Position numbers and translations under genes: made by a program. From NCBI GenBank assembly GCA_051000345.1, contig JBPCOJ010000041.1, forward strand, positions 1 to 6,774: a stretch of 6,774 nt of DNA, written 5' to 3'. This DNA is from JBHENC01 sp051000345. GTDB taxonomy: Bacteria; Acidobacteriota; Blastocatellia; Pyrinomonadales; Pyrinomonadaceae. This document shows, one piece after another, positions 1 to 5,304 of the stretch. Positions within the stretch are counted from its first letter, which is position 1. Each line of letters opens with the position of its first letter. The notes below the pieces were generated by a model. The model worked only from the letters and a program-made list of their open reading frames with translations, was not told where the DNA came from and ran no database searches.

Positions 1-165
1 CATCTGGTCTTCGATGGAGAGTTTGCAGGGTCTGCCCGGCTTCTTCTGTGTGCGCCCTAGTTCACGGCGGACAAACTCACACATCCGGTTGAAAGTATGT
101 GGCTTGACACCACAGTAGCGTTTGAAGCGGGTCGGAGACAGCGATTTGATATGTTCATAGCTCAT
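1..165 (-). CDS. IS5-type transposase, N-terminal fragment cut by window edge
   Basis: Reading the minus strand from an ATG at 163-165 gives 55 codons with no stop, running off the left edge. The peptide starts MSYEHIKSLSPTRFKRYCGV and ends in a basic segment with KKPGRPCKLSIEDQM. This pattern (a short 'SPxxFKRxxGVKPxTFxxM' helix block, then 'GRPxKLSxEDQ') is the N-terminal helix-turn-helix part of IS5-family DDE transposases (HTH_Tnp_4 type). That region binds the element's ends; the catalytic DDE domain would lie to the left, outside the window. No strong ribosome-binding site precedes the ATG, only a weak AG-rich stretch directly upstream. Whether the whole transposase is intact cannot be seen. 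The element points away from pheT, so it is an insertion next to that gene and not part of its operon. Confidence 0.75.
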   Translation of the reverse strand, partial: MSYEHIKSLSPTRFKRYCGVKPHTFNRMCEFVRRELGRTQKKPGRPCKLSIEDQM

Positions 166-226
166 CTCTAAGTTGATGACCTAGACAATCCAATTTGTCA
201 AACAGCACTTATGAAAGAGGTCTAGT
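166..226. mobile_element. Probable terminal region of the IS5-type element
   Basis: These bases separate the transposase start from the chromosomal repeat at 227. Read on the minus strand they run from a 'CTAGACCTC' end through 'TGTTTGACAAATTGG' towards the transposase ATG. This is the length and place expected for an insertion-sequence terminal repeat plus short leader. A small internal inverted repeat (GACAA 183-187 / TTGTC 196-200) is present. The outer boundary is inferred to lie near 219-226. It cannot be proven because the other terminal repeat and the target duplication are outside the window. Confidence 0.4.
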
Positions 227-298
227 GGTCAGTGATCGGTGAACAGAAAAAGCTTTCGTCTTTACTGATTACCGGCTACTGACCCCTGATCACCGATT
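227..298. repeat. Imperfect inverted repeat of 'GGTCAGT-n3-CGGT' units abutting pheT
   Basis: Bases 227-246 read GGTCAGTGATCGGTGAACAG. The minus strand of 265-284 reads GGTCAGTAGCCGGTAATCAG. The two 20-mers match at 15 positions and face each other across an 18-base spacer (247-264). A further partial unit, seen on the minus strand as ATCGGTGATCAG, fills 286-297 and ends next to the pheT ATG. The repeat could fold as an imperfect hairpin in the pheT leader. It takes up the space where a Shine-Dalgarno sequence would be expected. Similar 'TCAGTGATCAG' permuted repeats are, from memory, common between genes in some Acidobacteriota and cyanobacteria. Confidence 0.6.
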
Positions 299-2467
299 AT
301 GAACATTAGTTACAAATGGCTTCGTGAATTGTCCGGCACATCGCTCGCGCCGCGCGAGCTGGCGGAACGTTTGACGATGGTCGGGCTGGCGGTTGAAGCT
401 GTACACGAAGCGGCGGGCAATGACTTCGTGCTGGACATCGATCTCACATCGGACCGCCCTGATTGTTTGTCGCATCTAGGCGTCGCGCGCGAAGTCGCAG
501 TGATAGATAACGGTGCTGTGATTTTGCCGCAAGCGAACGTCACGCGAACCGGCGAACGCATTGAAACTCTCGCGTCAGTCGAAGTGCACGAAGCAATGCT
601 CTGCCCGCGTTATGCGGCGCGCGTAGTGCGCGGCGTGAAAATCGCCGCATCGCCCGAATGGTTGGTGAAGCGTTTGGAAGCCATCGGGCAGCGCGCGATT
701 AACAACGTCGCAGACATTACGAACTATGTTCTGCACGAACAGGGACAGCCGCTGCACGCCTTCGATTTTGCAAAGTTAATCGAACAACGAATCATTGTGC
801 GACGCGCCGAAGCTGGCGAAAAAATCAAGACGCTCGACGGCACGGAACGCGAACTCGATGCGGAAATGCTGGTCATCGCGGATGCCTCGCGCGCTGTCGC
901 CGTGGCGGGCGTGATGGGCGGGGAAGCGACGGAGATTTCGAGCGAGACGAGCGACGTATTAATTGAAAGCGCGTATTTCGATCCGGCAAGCGTGCGCCGC
1001 ACATCGCGTCTGCTCGGGCTGCACACGGAAGCTTCGCATCGCTTCGAGCGCGGCATTGATTACGATGGCGTCATGCGCGCGCTTGACCGATGCGTTGCGT
1101 TCATCTGCGACATCGCGGGCGGCACGGCGACGATTGATTCGATTGACGTTTACCCGCAAAAAATAAAACAGCCTGTTGTTAGGCTTCGCCCGTCGCGCGT
1201 CAAAACGCTGACCGGCCTCGATGTTGAATTGTCGGAGATGATGCGCATTCTCGCGGCGCTCGGTTTCATCGAACAGGCGAGTGAAAAAGAAAACGGCGCA
1301 ACGAATCCTTCTGTTGAAAATTATTCCGCCGGTTCAATTCAACAAGTCACTACGGGTAAAGCGTTGAACTTCGTCGCTCCGACGTGGCGCGTGGACATCG
1401 AGCGCGAAGAGGATTTGGTGGAAGAAATCGCGCGCCACGTCGGTTACGAAAAAATTGCAACGATGCTTCCGTCGGCGACACACGCGGGCGAGTACCAGCC
1501 GAACGAGAAAAGAAAACGCCGTATGCGCAATGCTCTGGCGGCGAGCGGCTACGACGAAGCGATCAGTTACAGCTTCATCGACGCAGGCACTGATGAGCGT
1601 TTCGCCGTTGTGCCGAACTTCGTGCGCGATGGCGGCGGCGGCGAGGATCGTTTCGTGACCTTGCGCAATTCGATTATCGAAGGCGCGACCAGAATGCGTC
1701 CGAGCTTGCTGCCGGGACTTCTTCAGGCCGTGCGGCATAATTTTAATTACGGCACGCGCGATGTGCGCTTGTTCGAGACGGGGCGCATCTTTGCGGCACA
1801 GCACGACGATAGCCTTGGCGAATTACCGCTCGAACGTGAATCGTTGGCGCTTGTCGCCGTCGGCACGGCAACCCAAGCCGCGCGCGTCGGCACGGCGCGC
1901 GAGTTGGATTTCTTCGATTTGAAGGGCGTGCTCGAAATCGTTGCCGATGCTTTGAAGTGTGAGGCGCTAGGGTTTCACGCGGCGCGCGTCAAGCATTTGC
2001 GCGAAGGACAGGCGGCGAGCATTTCCTTGCCGGATAAAACAATTATCGGAAGCATCGGCAGGCTCGATGAAACGATTGCGGGGCTTTACAAAATACGCCA
2101 GCCGCTTTACGTCGCGGAACTCGATTTGACCGCGCTATTGAATGGCGCGGAAGTGAATGCAGTTTACCGAACACTTGCCCGTTATCCATCGATTGTGCGC
2201 GATGTGACGTTTAGCATCGCGCGGCAGATAACATTCGCCGAAATGCTTCAAGCAATCTCCGGTGAGCATGTGGAAAATTGCCGCGATGTTCGTTTTGTAA
2301 ATGAATACGAGGGAGCAAATGTTCCGGCTAATGAGCGTCGCGTAACACTGCGGTTCGAGTATCGCGCCGATGAGCGAACGCTCTTTGATGAAGAAGTTAA
2401 TGAAATGCACGGGCGCGTGCTCGAAGTGCTCGAACGCAAAACAGGCGCGCGCGTGCCGCAAGCGTAA
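299..2467 (+). CDS. pheT: Phenylalanyl-tRNA synthetase beta subunit (short form)
   Basis: The beta subunit of the cytoplasmic alpha2beta2 enzyme that charges tRNA-Phe; it carries tRNA-recognition and editing domains and needs the catalytic PheS subunit. It has 722 residues against about 790-800 in most bacteria. After a ~40-residue start (MNISYKWLRELSG) it goes directly to 'VLDIDLTSDRPDCLSHLGVARE', so the EMAP/OB tRNA-binding domain normally at about 40-150 is missing. The B3/B4 editing domain follows (NNVADITNYVLHEQGQPLHA from 135; AGVMGGE 203-209), then B5 (about 294-385, DIEREEDLVEE 366-376), the catalytic-like core (RMRPSLLPGLLQAVRHNFNYG from 465) and the C-terminal FDX-ACB anticodon-binding domain (623-722). 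Residues 325-357 form a low-complexity insertion inside B5. The ATG is chosen because it gives the conserved N-terminus; no Shine-Dalgarno sequence precedes it. pheS is not adjacent; an insertion sequence lies upstream. The reading frame is intact. Confidence 0.97.
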   Translation: MNISYKWLRELSGTSLAPRELAERLTMVGLAVEAVHEAAGNDFVLDIDLTSDRPDCLSHLGVAREVAVIDNGAVILPQANVTRTGERIETLASVEVHEAMLCPRYAARVVRGVKIAASPEWLVKRLEAIGQRAINNVADITNYVLHEQGQPLHAFDFAKLIEQRIIVRRAEAGEKIKTLDGTERELDAEMLVIADASRAVAVAGVMGGEATEISSETSDVLIESAYFDPASVRRTSRLLGLHTEASHRFERGIDYDGVMRALDRCVAFICDIAGGTATIDSIDVYPQKIKQPVVRLRPSRVKTLTGLDVELSEMMRILAALGFIEQASEKENGATNPSVENYSAGSIQQVTTGKALNFVAPTWRVDIEREEDLVEEIARHVGYEKIATMLPSATHAGEYQPNEKRKRRMRNALAASGYDEAISYSFIDAGTDERFAVVPNFVRDGGGGEDRFVTLRNSIIEGATRMRPSLLPGLLQAVRHNFNYGTRDVRLFETGRIFAAQHDDSLGELPLERESLALVAVGTATQAARVGTARELDFFDLKGVLEIVADALKCEALGFHAARVKHLREGQAASISLPDKTIIGSIGRLDETIAGLYKIRQPLYVAELDLTALLNGAEVNAVYRTLARYPSIVRDVTFSIARQITFAEMLQAISGEHVENCRDVRFVNEYEGANVPANERRVTLRFEYRADERTLFDEEVNEMHGRVLEVLERKTGARVPQA

Positions 2468-2509
2468 ATCGTCTTTTTAGATTTTCAAAATTGATTTTAC
2501 GCATGAGTC

Positions 2510-2539
2510 TTGCCACTTCGGGCGCGCTCGTCGCATAAT
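2510..2539 (+). promoter_or_regulatory. Sigma70-type promoter for zapB-like/zapA
   Basis: TTGCCA at 2510-2515 (5 of 6 to TTGACA) and CATAAT at 2534-2539 (5 of 6 to TATAAT) are 18 bases apart, in the 123-base gap after pheT. The predicted start of transcription is near 2546, giving a leader of about 45 bases to the zapB-like ATG. This would allow the division genes to be expressed independently of pheT. It is based on consensus matching only. Confidence 0.55.
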
Positions 2540-2590
2540 CTGTCAACGCGCATGAGCTAGATAAAAAGGATTTGAGGAGAAGAAGCAGCG

Positions 2591-2872
2591 ATGGTCGGAA
2601 TATCTGGACTGGAAAAGTTTTCGCATCTGGAAGACAAAATTTACCGCACCATTGAATTGACCAAGACGCTGCGGCAGGATAAAGAAAGCCTCGAACGCGA
2701 AGTATCCACCGTCAGGCGCGAACTCGGCGGCCTGTTGGATGAAAAGGATCGGCTCGAAACGCACGTCGAACGATTGCTTGCCGAACGCGATATGATTCGC
2801 GCGAAAGTCGAAGCCATGCTGGACGCCATCGCCGCCATCGACCCCGAAGCCGTCGAAGCGATGCGCAAGTAA
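2591..2872 (+). CDS. Small coiled-coil protein, ZapB-like
   Basis: A 93-residue, highly charged protein that is almost one continuous coiled coil from about residue 8 to 80. Heptad-like spacing of L/I/V is clear in LEREVSTVRRELGGLLDEKD and ETHVERLLAERDMIRAKVEA. There is no signal peptide or membrane segment, so it is cytoplasmic. Its length and its position directly upstream of zapA resemble small coiled-coil cell-division factors often annotated as ZapB, which form filaments at the FtsZ ring and connect to it through ZapA. The start is supported by GAGGAG at 2574-2579, 11 bases before the ATG. The spacing to zapA is 46 bases and both genes probably share the promoter at 2510-2539. The coiled coil and operon position are seen; the ZapB role is inferred, because coiled-coil similarity alone is weak evidence of homology. 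Confidence 0.75.
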   Translation: MVGISGLEKFSHLEDKIYRTIELTKTLRQDKESLEREVSTVRRELGGLLDEKDRLETHVERLLAERDMIRAKVEAMLDAIAAIDPEAVEAMRK

Positions 2873-2918
2873 TATGCAAACGACGCGCAAGCGATGTTTG
2901 AAGTAACGGAGTGAATTT

Positions 2919-3254
2919 ATGTCTATGGGCAAAAGCCATGCGGAAACAATTTCGACGCCGACGATTCGCGTAGAGATTTACAATCAAACATACAACATCC
3001 GCTCGGACGGCGACGGCGAATACATCACGCAACTCGCGGAGTTTGTCGATACGCGTATGCGCGAGATATCTTCCGGCACGCTGACCGTCGATTCATTAAA
3101 AGTCGCCATCCTCGCCGCGCTTCACGTCGCCGACGAACTTCACCGCCTGAAACGCCTTCATGACCAAGCCGATTCGCAACTCGCTTCGCGCAGCACGGAA
3201 TGCGCCGCCATGCTCGACCATGTGCTCAAAGCGGGCAACATGGTCATCTCATAA
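2919..3254 (+). CDS. zapA: Cell division protein ZapA
   Basis: ZapA is a small cytoplasmic protein that binds FtsZ and promotes bundling of its filaments in the division ring. The 111-residue product has the family pattern throughout: the N-terminal beta segment 'IRVEIYNQTYNIRSDGDGEY' with 'LAEFVDTRMREI' after it, then 'TVDSLKVAILAALHVADELH', and a C-terminal helix suited to coiled-coil dimer or tetramer formation. The length is normal. GGAG at 2908-2911 is 7 bases before the first ATG and favours it over the second ATG two codons on. It follows the zapB-like gene closely and is followed by the 6S RNA, an association of zapA with the 6S gene also known in Escherichia coli. A few extra N-terminal residues (MSMGKSHAETISTP) precede the conserved fold. 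Confidence 0.93.
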   Translation: MSMGKSHAETISTPTIRVEIYNQTYNIRSDGDGEYITQLAEFVDTRMREISSGTLTVDSLKVAILAALHVADELHRLKRLHDQADSQLASRSTECAAMLDHVLKAGNMVIS

Positions 3255-3293
3255 ATTTTTGAGCCTTTGCTTTTCGCGCCGCTCCTGATTGTG

Positions 3294-3300
3294 TTAATAT
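3294..3300 (+). promoter_or_regulatory. Candidate -10 element of the 6S RNA promoter
   Basis: TTAATAT lies 5-6 bases upstream of the first strands of the 6S closing stem, so transcription would start at about 3305-3307. A convincing -35 box is not seen at the usual distance; TTGCTT at 3267-3272 is too far away. The call rests mainly on position. Confidence 0.3.
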
Positions 3301-3301
3301 C

Positions 3302-3501
3302 TCCGGTGGCAGAGGGTAATTTCTGCGGGGTTCGTCACCGATTTTAGATGATTGAGCCAATGCCGTTGATAAGGGAGACCGATGCCGCCATTTAGCCAGT
3401 GCGTTTCCTTCATAGTAAGGAAAACCAGAGGCGGCGGCTCTTAAAAGGTCACCCACCTGCTTGAGCAGGCCCAATCACGGTTTCGGAACGGCCATCGCGG
3501 A
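3302..3501 (+). ncRNA. ssrS: 6S RNA (SsrS)
   Basis: 6S RNA mimics an open promoter and traps housekeeping RNA polymerase in stationary phase. The expected three-part fold can be drawn. Closing stem: TCCG 3302-3305 with CGGA 3498-3501 and GTGGC 3306-3310 with GCCAT 3491-3495, continued by GTTC 3330-3333 / GAAC 3486-3489 and ACCG 3337-3340 / CGGT 3478-3481. Central bubble: 3341-3353 opposite 3441-3477, whose 3' side has the typical small hairpin (CCTGC 3456-3460 / GCAGG 3465-3469) and a TTAAAA stretch as in E. coli 6S. Terminal arm: GAGCC 3354-3358 / GGCTC 3436-3440, GCCGCC 3384-3389 / GGCGGC 3430-3435, and apical TTTCCTT 3404-3410 / AAGGAAA 3417-3423. The ~200-nt size and the place just after zapA both fit. 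The ends are estimates; an alternative hairpin (GCAGA 3309-3313 / TCTGC 3322-3326) competes with part of the closing stem. Confidence 0.85.
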
Positions 3502-3536
3502 TTTCCCTCCAGCCATAATTTTTTTCAACTCAAGGC

Positions 3537-3583
3537 GGCGCGTCTCGCTCGAAAACTAAAGCGAGACGCGCCCTTTTAATTTT
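3537..3583 (+). terminator. Rho-independent terminator after 6S RNA
   Basis: A perfect 13-bp GC-rich stem (GGCGCGTCTCGCT 3537-3549 with AGCGAGACGCGCC 3560-3572), a 10-base loop, then CTTTTAATTTT. It would end the 6S precursor about 80 bases downstream of the mature 3' end and also stop readthrough from zapA. It lies only 24 bases before the ymdB start codon, so ymdB needs either readthrough or a start signal inside this stretch. Confidence 0.85.
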
Positions 3584-3607
3584 AGAAACGAAGGTCAAGA
3601 ACAGAGA

Positions 3608-4390
3608 ATGAAAGTATTGATGATCGGCGATGCCGTCGCCAAGCCCGGGCGCATCGCCGTGCTCGAACGCATACAGGACATACGCGAGCAACATGACATA
3701 GATTTCGCGGTGCTGAACGGCGAAAACGTCGCGGGCGGATTCTCCATCACGCCGCGCTACGCCGACGAACTCTTCGACTCCGGCATAGACGTGATGACTT
3801 CCGGCAATCACATTTTCGACAAGCGCGAAATACTCCCGTACATAGACCGCAATGGGCGTTTGTTGCGCCCTGCAAATTTTCCGCCGGGAACGCCCGGACA
3901 GGGAATGTGGACGGGCGCAATCGGCGGCGTGCAAGTCGCCGTCATCAATTTGATCGGGCGCGTGTTTATGCAGCCGTCGGATGATCCGTTCCGCACTGTG
4001 GATAAATTAATCGACTCGCTCGATGCCAATATAAAAGTCCGCCTCGTGGATATGCACGCCGAAGCGACTTCGGAAAAGTACGCTATGGGTTGGTATCTGG
4101 ACGGGCGCGTTTCGGCGATGGTCGGCACGCACACGCATGTGCAAACGGCGGACGATAGGATTCTGCCGCAAGGCACGGCGTACCTGACAGACCTGGGGAT
4201 GACGGGAAGCTACGCGGGCGTGATCGGCATGAAGCGCGAAGATGTGATCGAACGCTTTACGACGGCGACAGGCAAGCGCGCCGAACACGCGGAAGGCAGC
4301 GTGCGCATCTGCGGCGTCGTCTTGGACATCGACGAAACAACCGGACGCGCGCGCAGCATCACACGCCTTTCGCTGCCGCATGAAGCTTAA
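3608..4390 (+). CDS. ymdB: YmdB-type metallophosphoesterase (TIGR00282 family)
   Basis: A cytoplasmic dinuclear-metal phosphoesterase of the family that includes Bacillus subtilis YmdB and Deinococcus DR1281, for which 2',3'-cyclic-nucleotide phosphodiesterase activity has been reported. YmdB affects biofilm and motility gene expression and is linked with RNase Y. The 260-residue length is typical. All expected metal ligands are seen: D8 (MKVLMIGD), E39 and N40 (NGEN), N67 with H68 (SGNH), H150 (DMHAEATSEK), H175 and H177 (GTHTHVQTADDRILP). The signature TDLGMTGSYAGVIGMKR is intact. The start is the first in-frame ATG with the conserved N-terminus; the ribosome-binding site is weak (AAGG at 3591-3594, 13 bases away). 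It sits directly behind the 6S terminator; rny, often the neighbour of this gene, is absent. The natural substrate in this organism is unknown. Confidence 0.93.
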   Translation: MKVLMIGDAVAKPGRIAVLERIQDIREQHDIDFAVLNGENVAGGFSITPRYADELFDSGIDVMTSGNHIFDKREILPYIDRNGRLLRPANFPPGTPGQGMWTGAIGGVQVAVINLIGRVFMQPSDDPFRTVDKLIDSLDANIKVRLVDMHAEATSEKYAMGWYLDGRVSAMVGTHTHVQTADDRILPQGTAYLTDLGMTGSYAGVIGMKREDVIERFTTATGKRAEHAEGSVRICGVVLDIDETTGRARSITRLSLPHEA

Positions 4391-4398
4391 AGAAGAGA

Positions 4399-4429
4399 AG
4401 TCAGAAAACAGGAATCAGGAGTCGGAATA
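4399..4429 (+). repeat. AG-rich 'CAGGAGTC'-type repeat, left arm
   Basis: The plus strand has AGTCAGAAAACAGGAATCAG followed by GAGTCGGAATA, starting 8 bases after the ymdB stop. It matches the minus strand of 4650-4677 (ACAGGAGTCAGGAGACAGAA) with few differences, so the two arms form an inverted pair around 220 bases. Such pairs could act as a convergent-gene spacer or a weak stem. The function is unknown. Confidence 0.6.
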
Positions 4430-4463
4430 CGGGCTACAGGCGCTCTGTAATTTAAGTTCTTTG

Positions 4464-4586
4464 AATTGCCTCCAGCTTTAGCTGGAGGATGCAGATCAAG
4501 AAGAAGTGTGGCTTTAGCCAAAAGAGTTTGGCTAAAGCCAATAAATCTGTGCTGCTACTGTCCACTAGCTGAAGCTAGTGGCAATT
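4464..4586. repeat. Composite element of three palindromes with short terminal inverted repeats
   Basis: Three perfect hairpins lie in 123 bases. (a) 4469-4488: 9-bp arms CCTCCAGCT / AGCTGGAGG, 2-base centre. (b) 4509-4540: 14-bp arms TGGCTTTAGCCAAA / TTTGGCTAAAGCCA, loop AGAG. (c) 4562-4581: 9-bp arms CCACTAGCT / AGCTAGTGG, 2-base centre. Outer palindromes a and c have the same layout in opposite orientation, each preceded by AATTGCC (4464-4470 plus strand; 4580-4586 minus strand). All share an AGCT or TAGC core. This resembles REP/REPIN elements or a miniature inverted-repeat element mobilised in trans by a REP-associated transposase; no such gene is in the window. Hairpin b could stop transcription from both sides, although it lacks a good U-run. 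Bases 4430-4463 and 4587-4649 show nothing recognisable. Confidence 0.75.
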
Positions 4587-4649
4587 GATTAAATCCGACA
4601 GCGTTCATTACGCAGCTCTAAGTACATTATTAGCTTTTCAACTTCTTTT

Positions 4650-4677
4650 TATTCTGTCTCCTGACTCCTGTCTCCTT
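4650..4677 (-). repeat. AG-rich 'CAGGAGTC'-type repeat, right arm
   Basis: On the minus strand this reads AAGGAGACAGGAGTCAGGAG then ACAGAATA. It is internally repetitive (GGAGACA / GGAGTCA / GGAGACA, period 7) and is the inverted partner of 4399-4429. It begins 5 bases after the end of the thioesterase gene, so each of the two converging genes is followed almost directly by the same repeat type in the same sense. Confidence 0.6.
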
Positions 4678-4682
4678 GCTCT

Positions 4683-5189
4683 TTAGTCCGGCGCGCTGTT
4701 TTCCGGCACGCGCTCCGGTTTTTGTGAAGCTGCGTAACTCGATTCGCCGATTGTCGAGGGAGCGAAAAGCGCGTTGTATTCAGGCGGGAAACTACGCACG
4801 CGACCACGCGAGTCTGTCACGACATGGCCTGTTTCGCCCTCAGCGATTACCACGTCGTCCGAGACGCGTATTATTTCGTAGCTGAAGCGCAAGCTGCGCC
4901 GCCGCTGTTCCGTGATGTGCGTGCGAACGATTAATTCATCATCGTAGCGTGCGGGCGCTTTGTAACGGCAATAGCTTTCGGCGACGACCAGATATGCGTC
5001 GGCGTTTTCTTCCATGTCGCGGTAGGAAAAGCCGCGCGCGCGGCAGAATTCCGTGCGTCCGATCTCGAACCAGACAAGATAGTTGGCGTGGTAAACGACG
5101 CCCATCTTATCCGTCTCGGAATAACGCACGCGCAATTTTGTTTCATGCCAATTCTCGATTAAAGCATCTTCATCAGTGAATTCAGTCAT
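4683..5189 (-). CDS. Acyl-CoA thioesterase, YbgC/FadM (4HBT hot-dog) family
   Basis: A cytoplasmic hot-dog-fold enzyme that hydrolyses acyl-CoA thioesters; YbgC-type members act on short-chain or hydroxybenzoyl CoA esters or acyl-ACP. The family signature is complete: VRYSETDKMGVVYHANYLVW (residues 21-40) with the catalytic Asp27, then FEIGRTEFCRARGFSYRDME, and GHVVTDSRGRVRSFP (121-135) at the end of the fold. The product has 168 residues; the last ~28 (after PPEYNALF) are Ser/Pro/Glu-rich, probably disordered and beyond the usual family end. The start is the ATG at 5187-5189, preceded by GGAGGA (plus-strand 5201-5206) at 11 bases. A GTG start at 5213 would add eight residues but would place this site inside the gene. 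It converges with ymdB and diverges from the metalloprotease gene. The substrate cannot be deduced. Confidence 0.9.
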   Translation of the reverse strand: MTEFTDEDALIENWHETKLRVRYSETDKMGVVYHANYLVWFEIGRTEFCRARGFSYRDMEENADAYLVVAESYCRYKAPARYDDELIVRTHITEQRRRSLRFSYEIIRVSDDVVIAEGETGHVVTDSRGRVRSFPPEYNALFAPSTIGESSYAASQKPERVPENSAPD

Positions 5190-5213
5190 CTGAAAGAAAT
5201 TCCTCCCGCGCAC

Positions 5214-5304
5214 ACTATTTTATGTACAATCGATCAGGCGTTACGCAAACGCGAAACTCGGATTATTAACTTGTGAAGCGGACTATAAAAGCGAAAGGTT
5301 AAGG
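5214..5304. promoter_or_regulatory. Divergent intergenic region with candidate -10 boxes
   Basis: This AT-richer stretch separates the two divergent genes and should hold both promoters. TATAAA at 5284-5289 (plus strand, 5 of 6 to TATAAT) would give an extremely short leader. TACAAT at 5225-5230 is another plus-strand candidate. On the minus strand TAAAAT lies within the same AT-rich 5215-5222 stretch. None has a convincing -35 partner at 16-18 bases, so no exact promoter is claimed. Confidence 0.3.

Noticed and set aside
166..298. T-box or attenuator upstream of pheT
   Set aside because: No T-box motif or leader peptide with Phe codons is seen; the structure is explained by a repeat pair and the IS end.
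1334..1804. 156-residue minus-strand open frame inside pheT
   Set aside because: It lies wholly opposite conserved PheT domains, has a His/Arg/Ala-rich shadow composition and no recognisable motif or ribosome-binding site.
3244..3474. 76-residue minus-strand open frame across the 6S region
   Set aside because: It falls over a sequence that folds as 6S RNA and has no protein family features.
3530..3934. 134-residue minus-strand open frame over the terminator and ymdB start
   Set aside because: It crosses a strong terminator stem and the conserved N-terminus of ymdB; no motifs.
4007..4381. 124-residue minus-strand open frame inside ymdB
   Set aside because: Antisense to the conserved metal-binding half of ymdB; Cys/His/Arg-rich composition typical of a shadow frame.
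4464..4586. CRISPR array
   Set aside because: The palindromes differ in sequence and are not direct repeats with regular spacers.
5190..5213. GTG start extending the thioesterase by eight residues
   Set aside because: The GGAGGA site would lie inside the coding sequence, and the extension adds no conserved residues.
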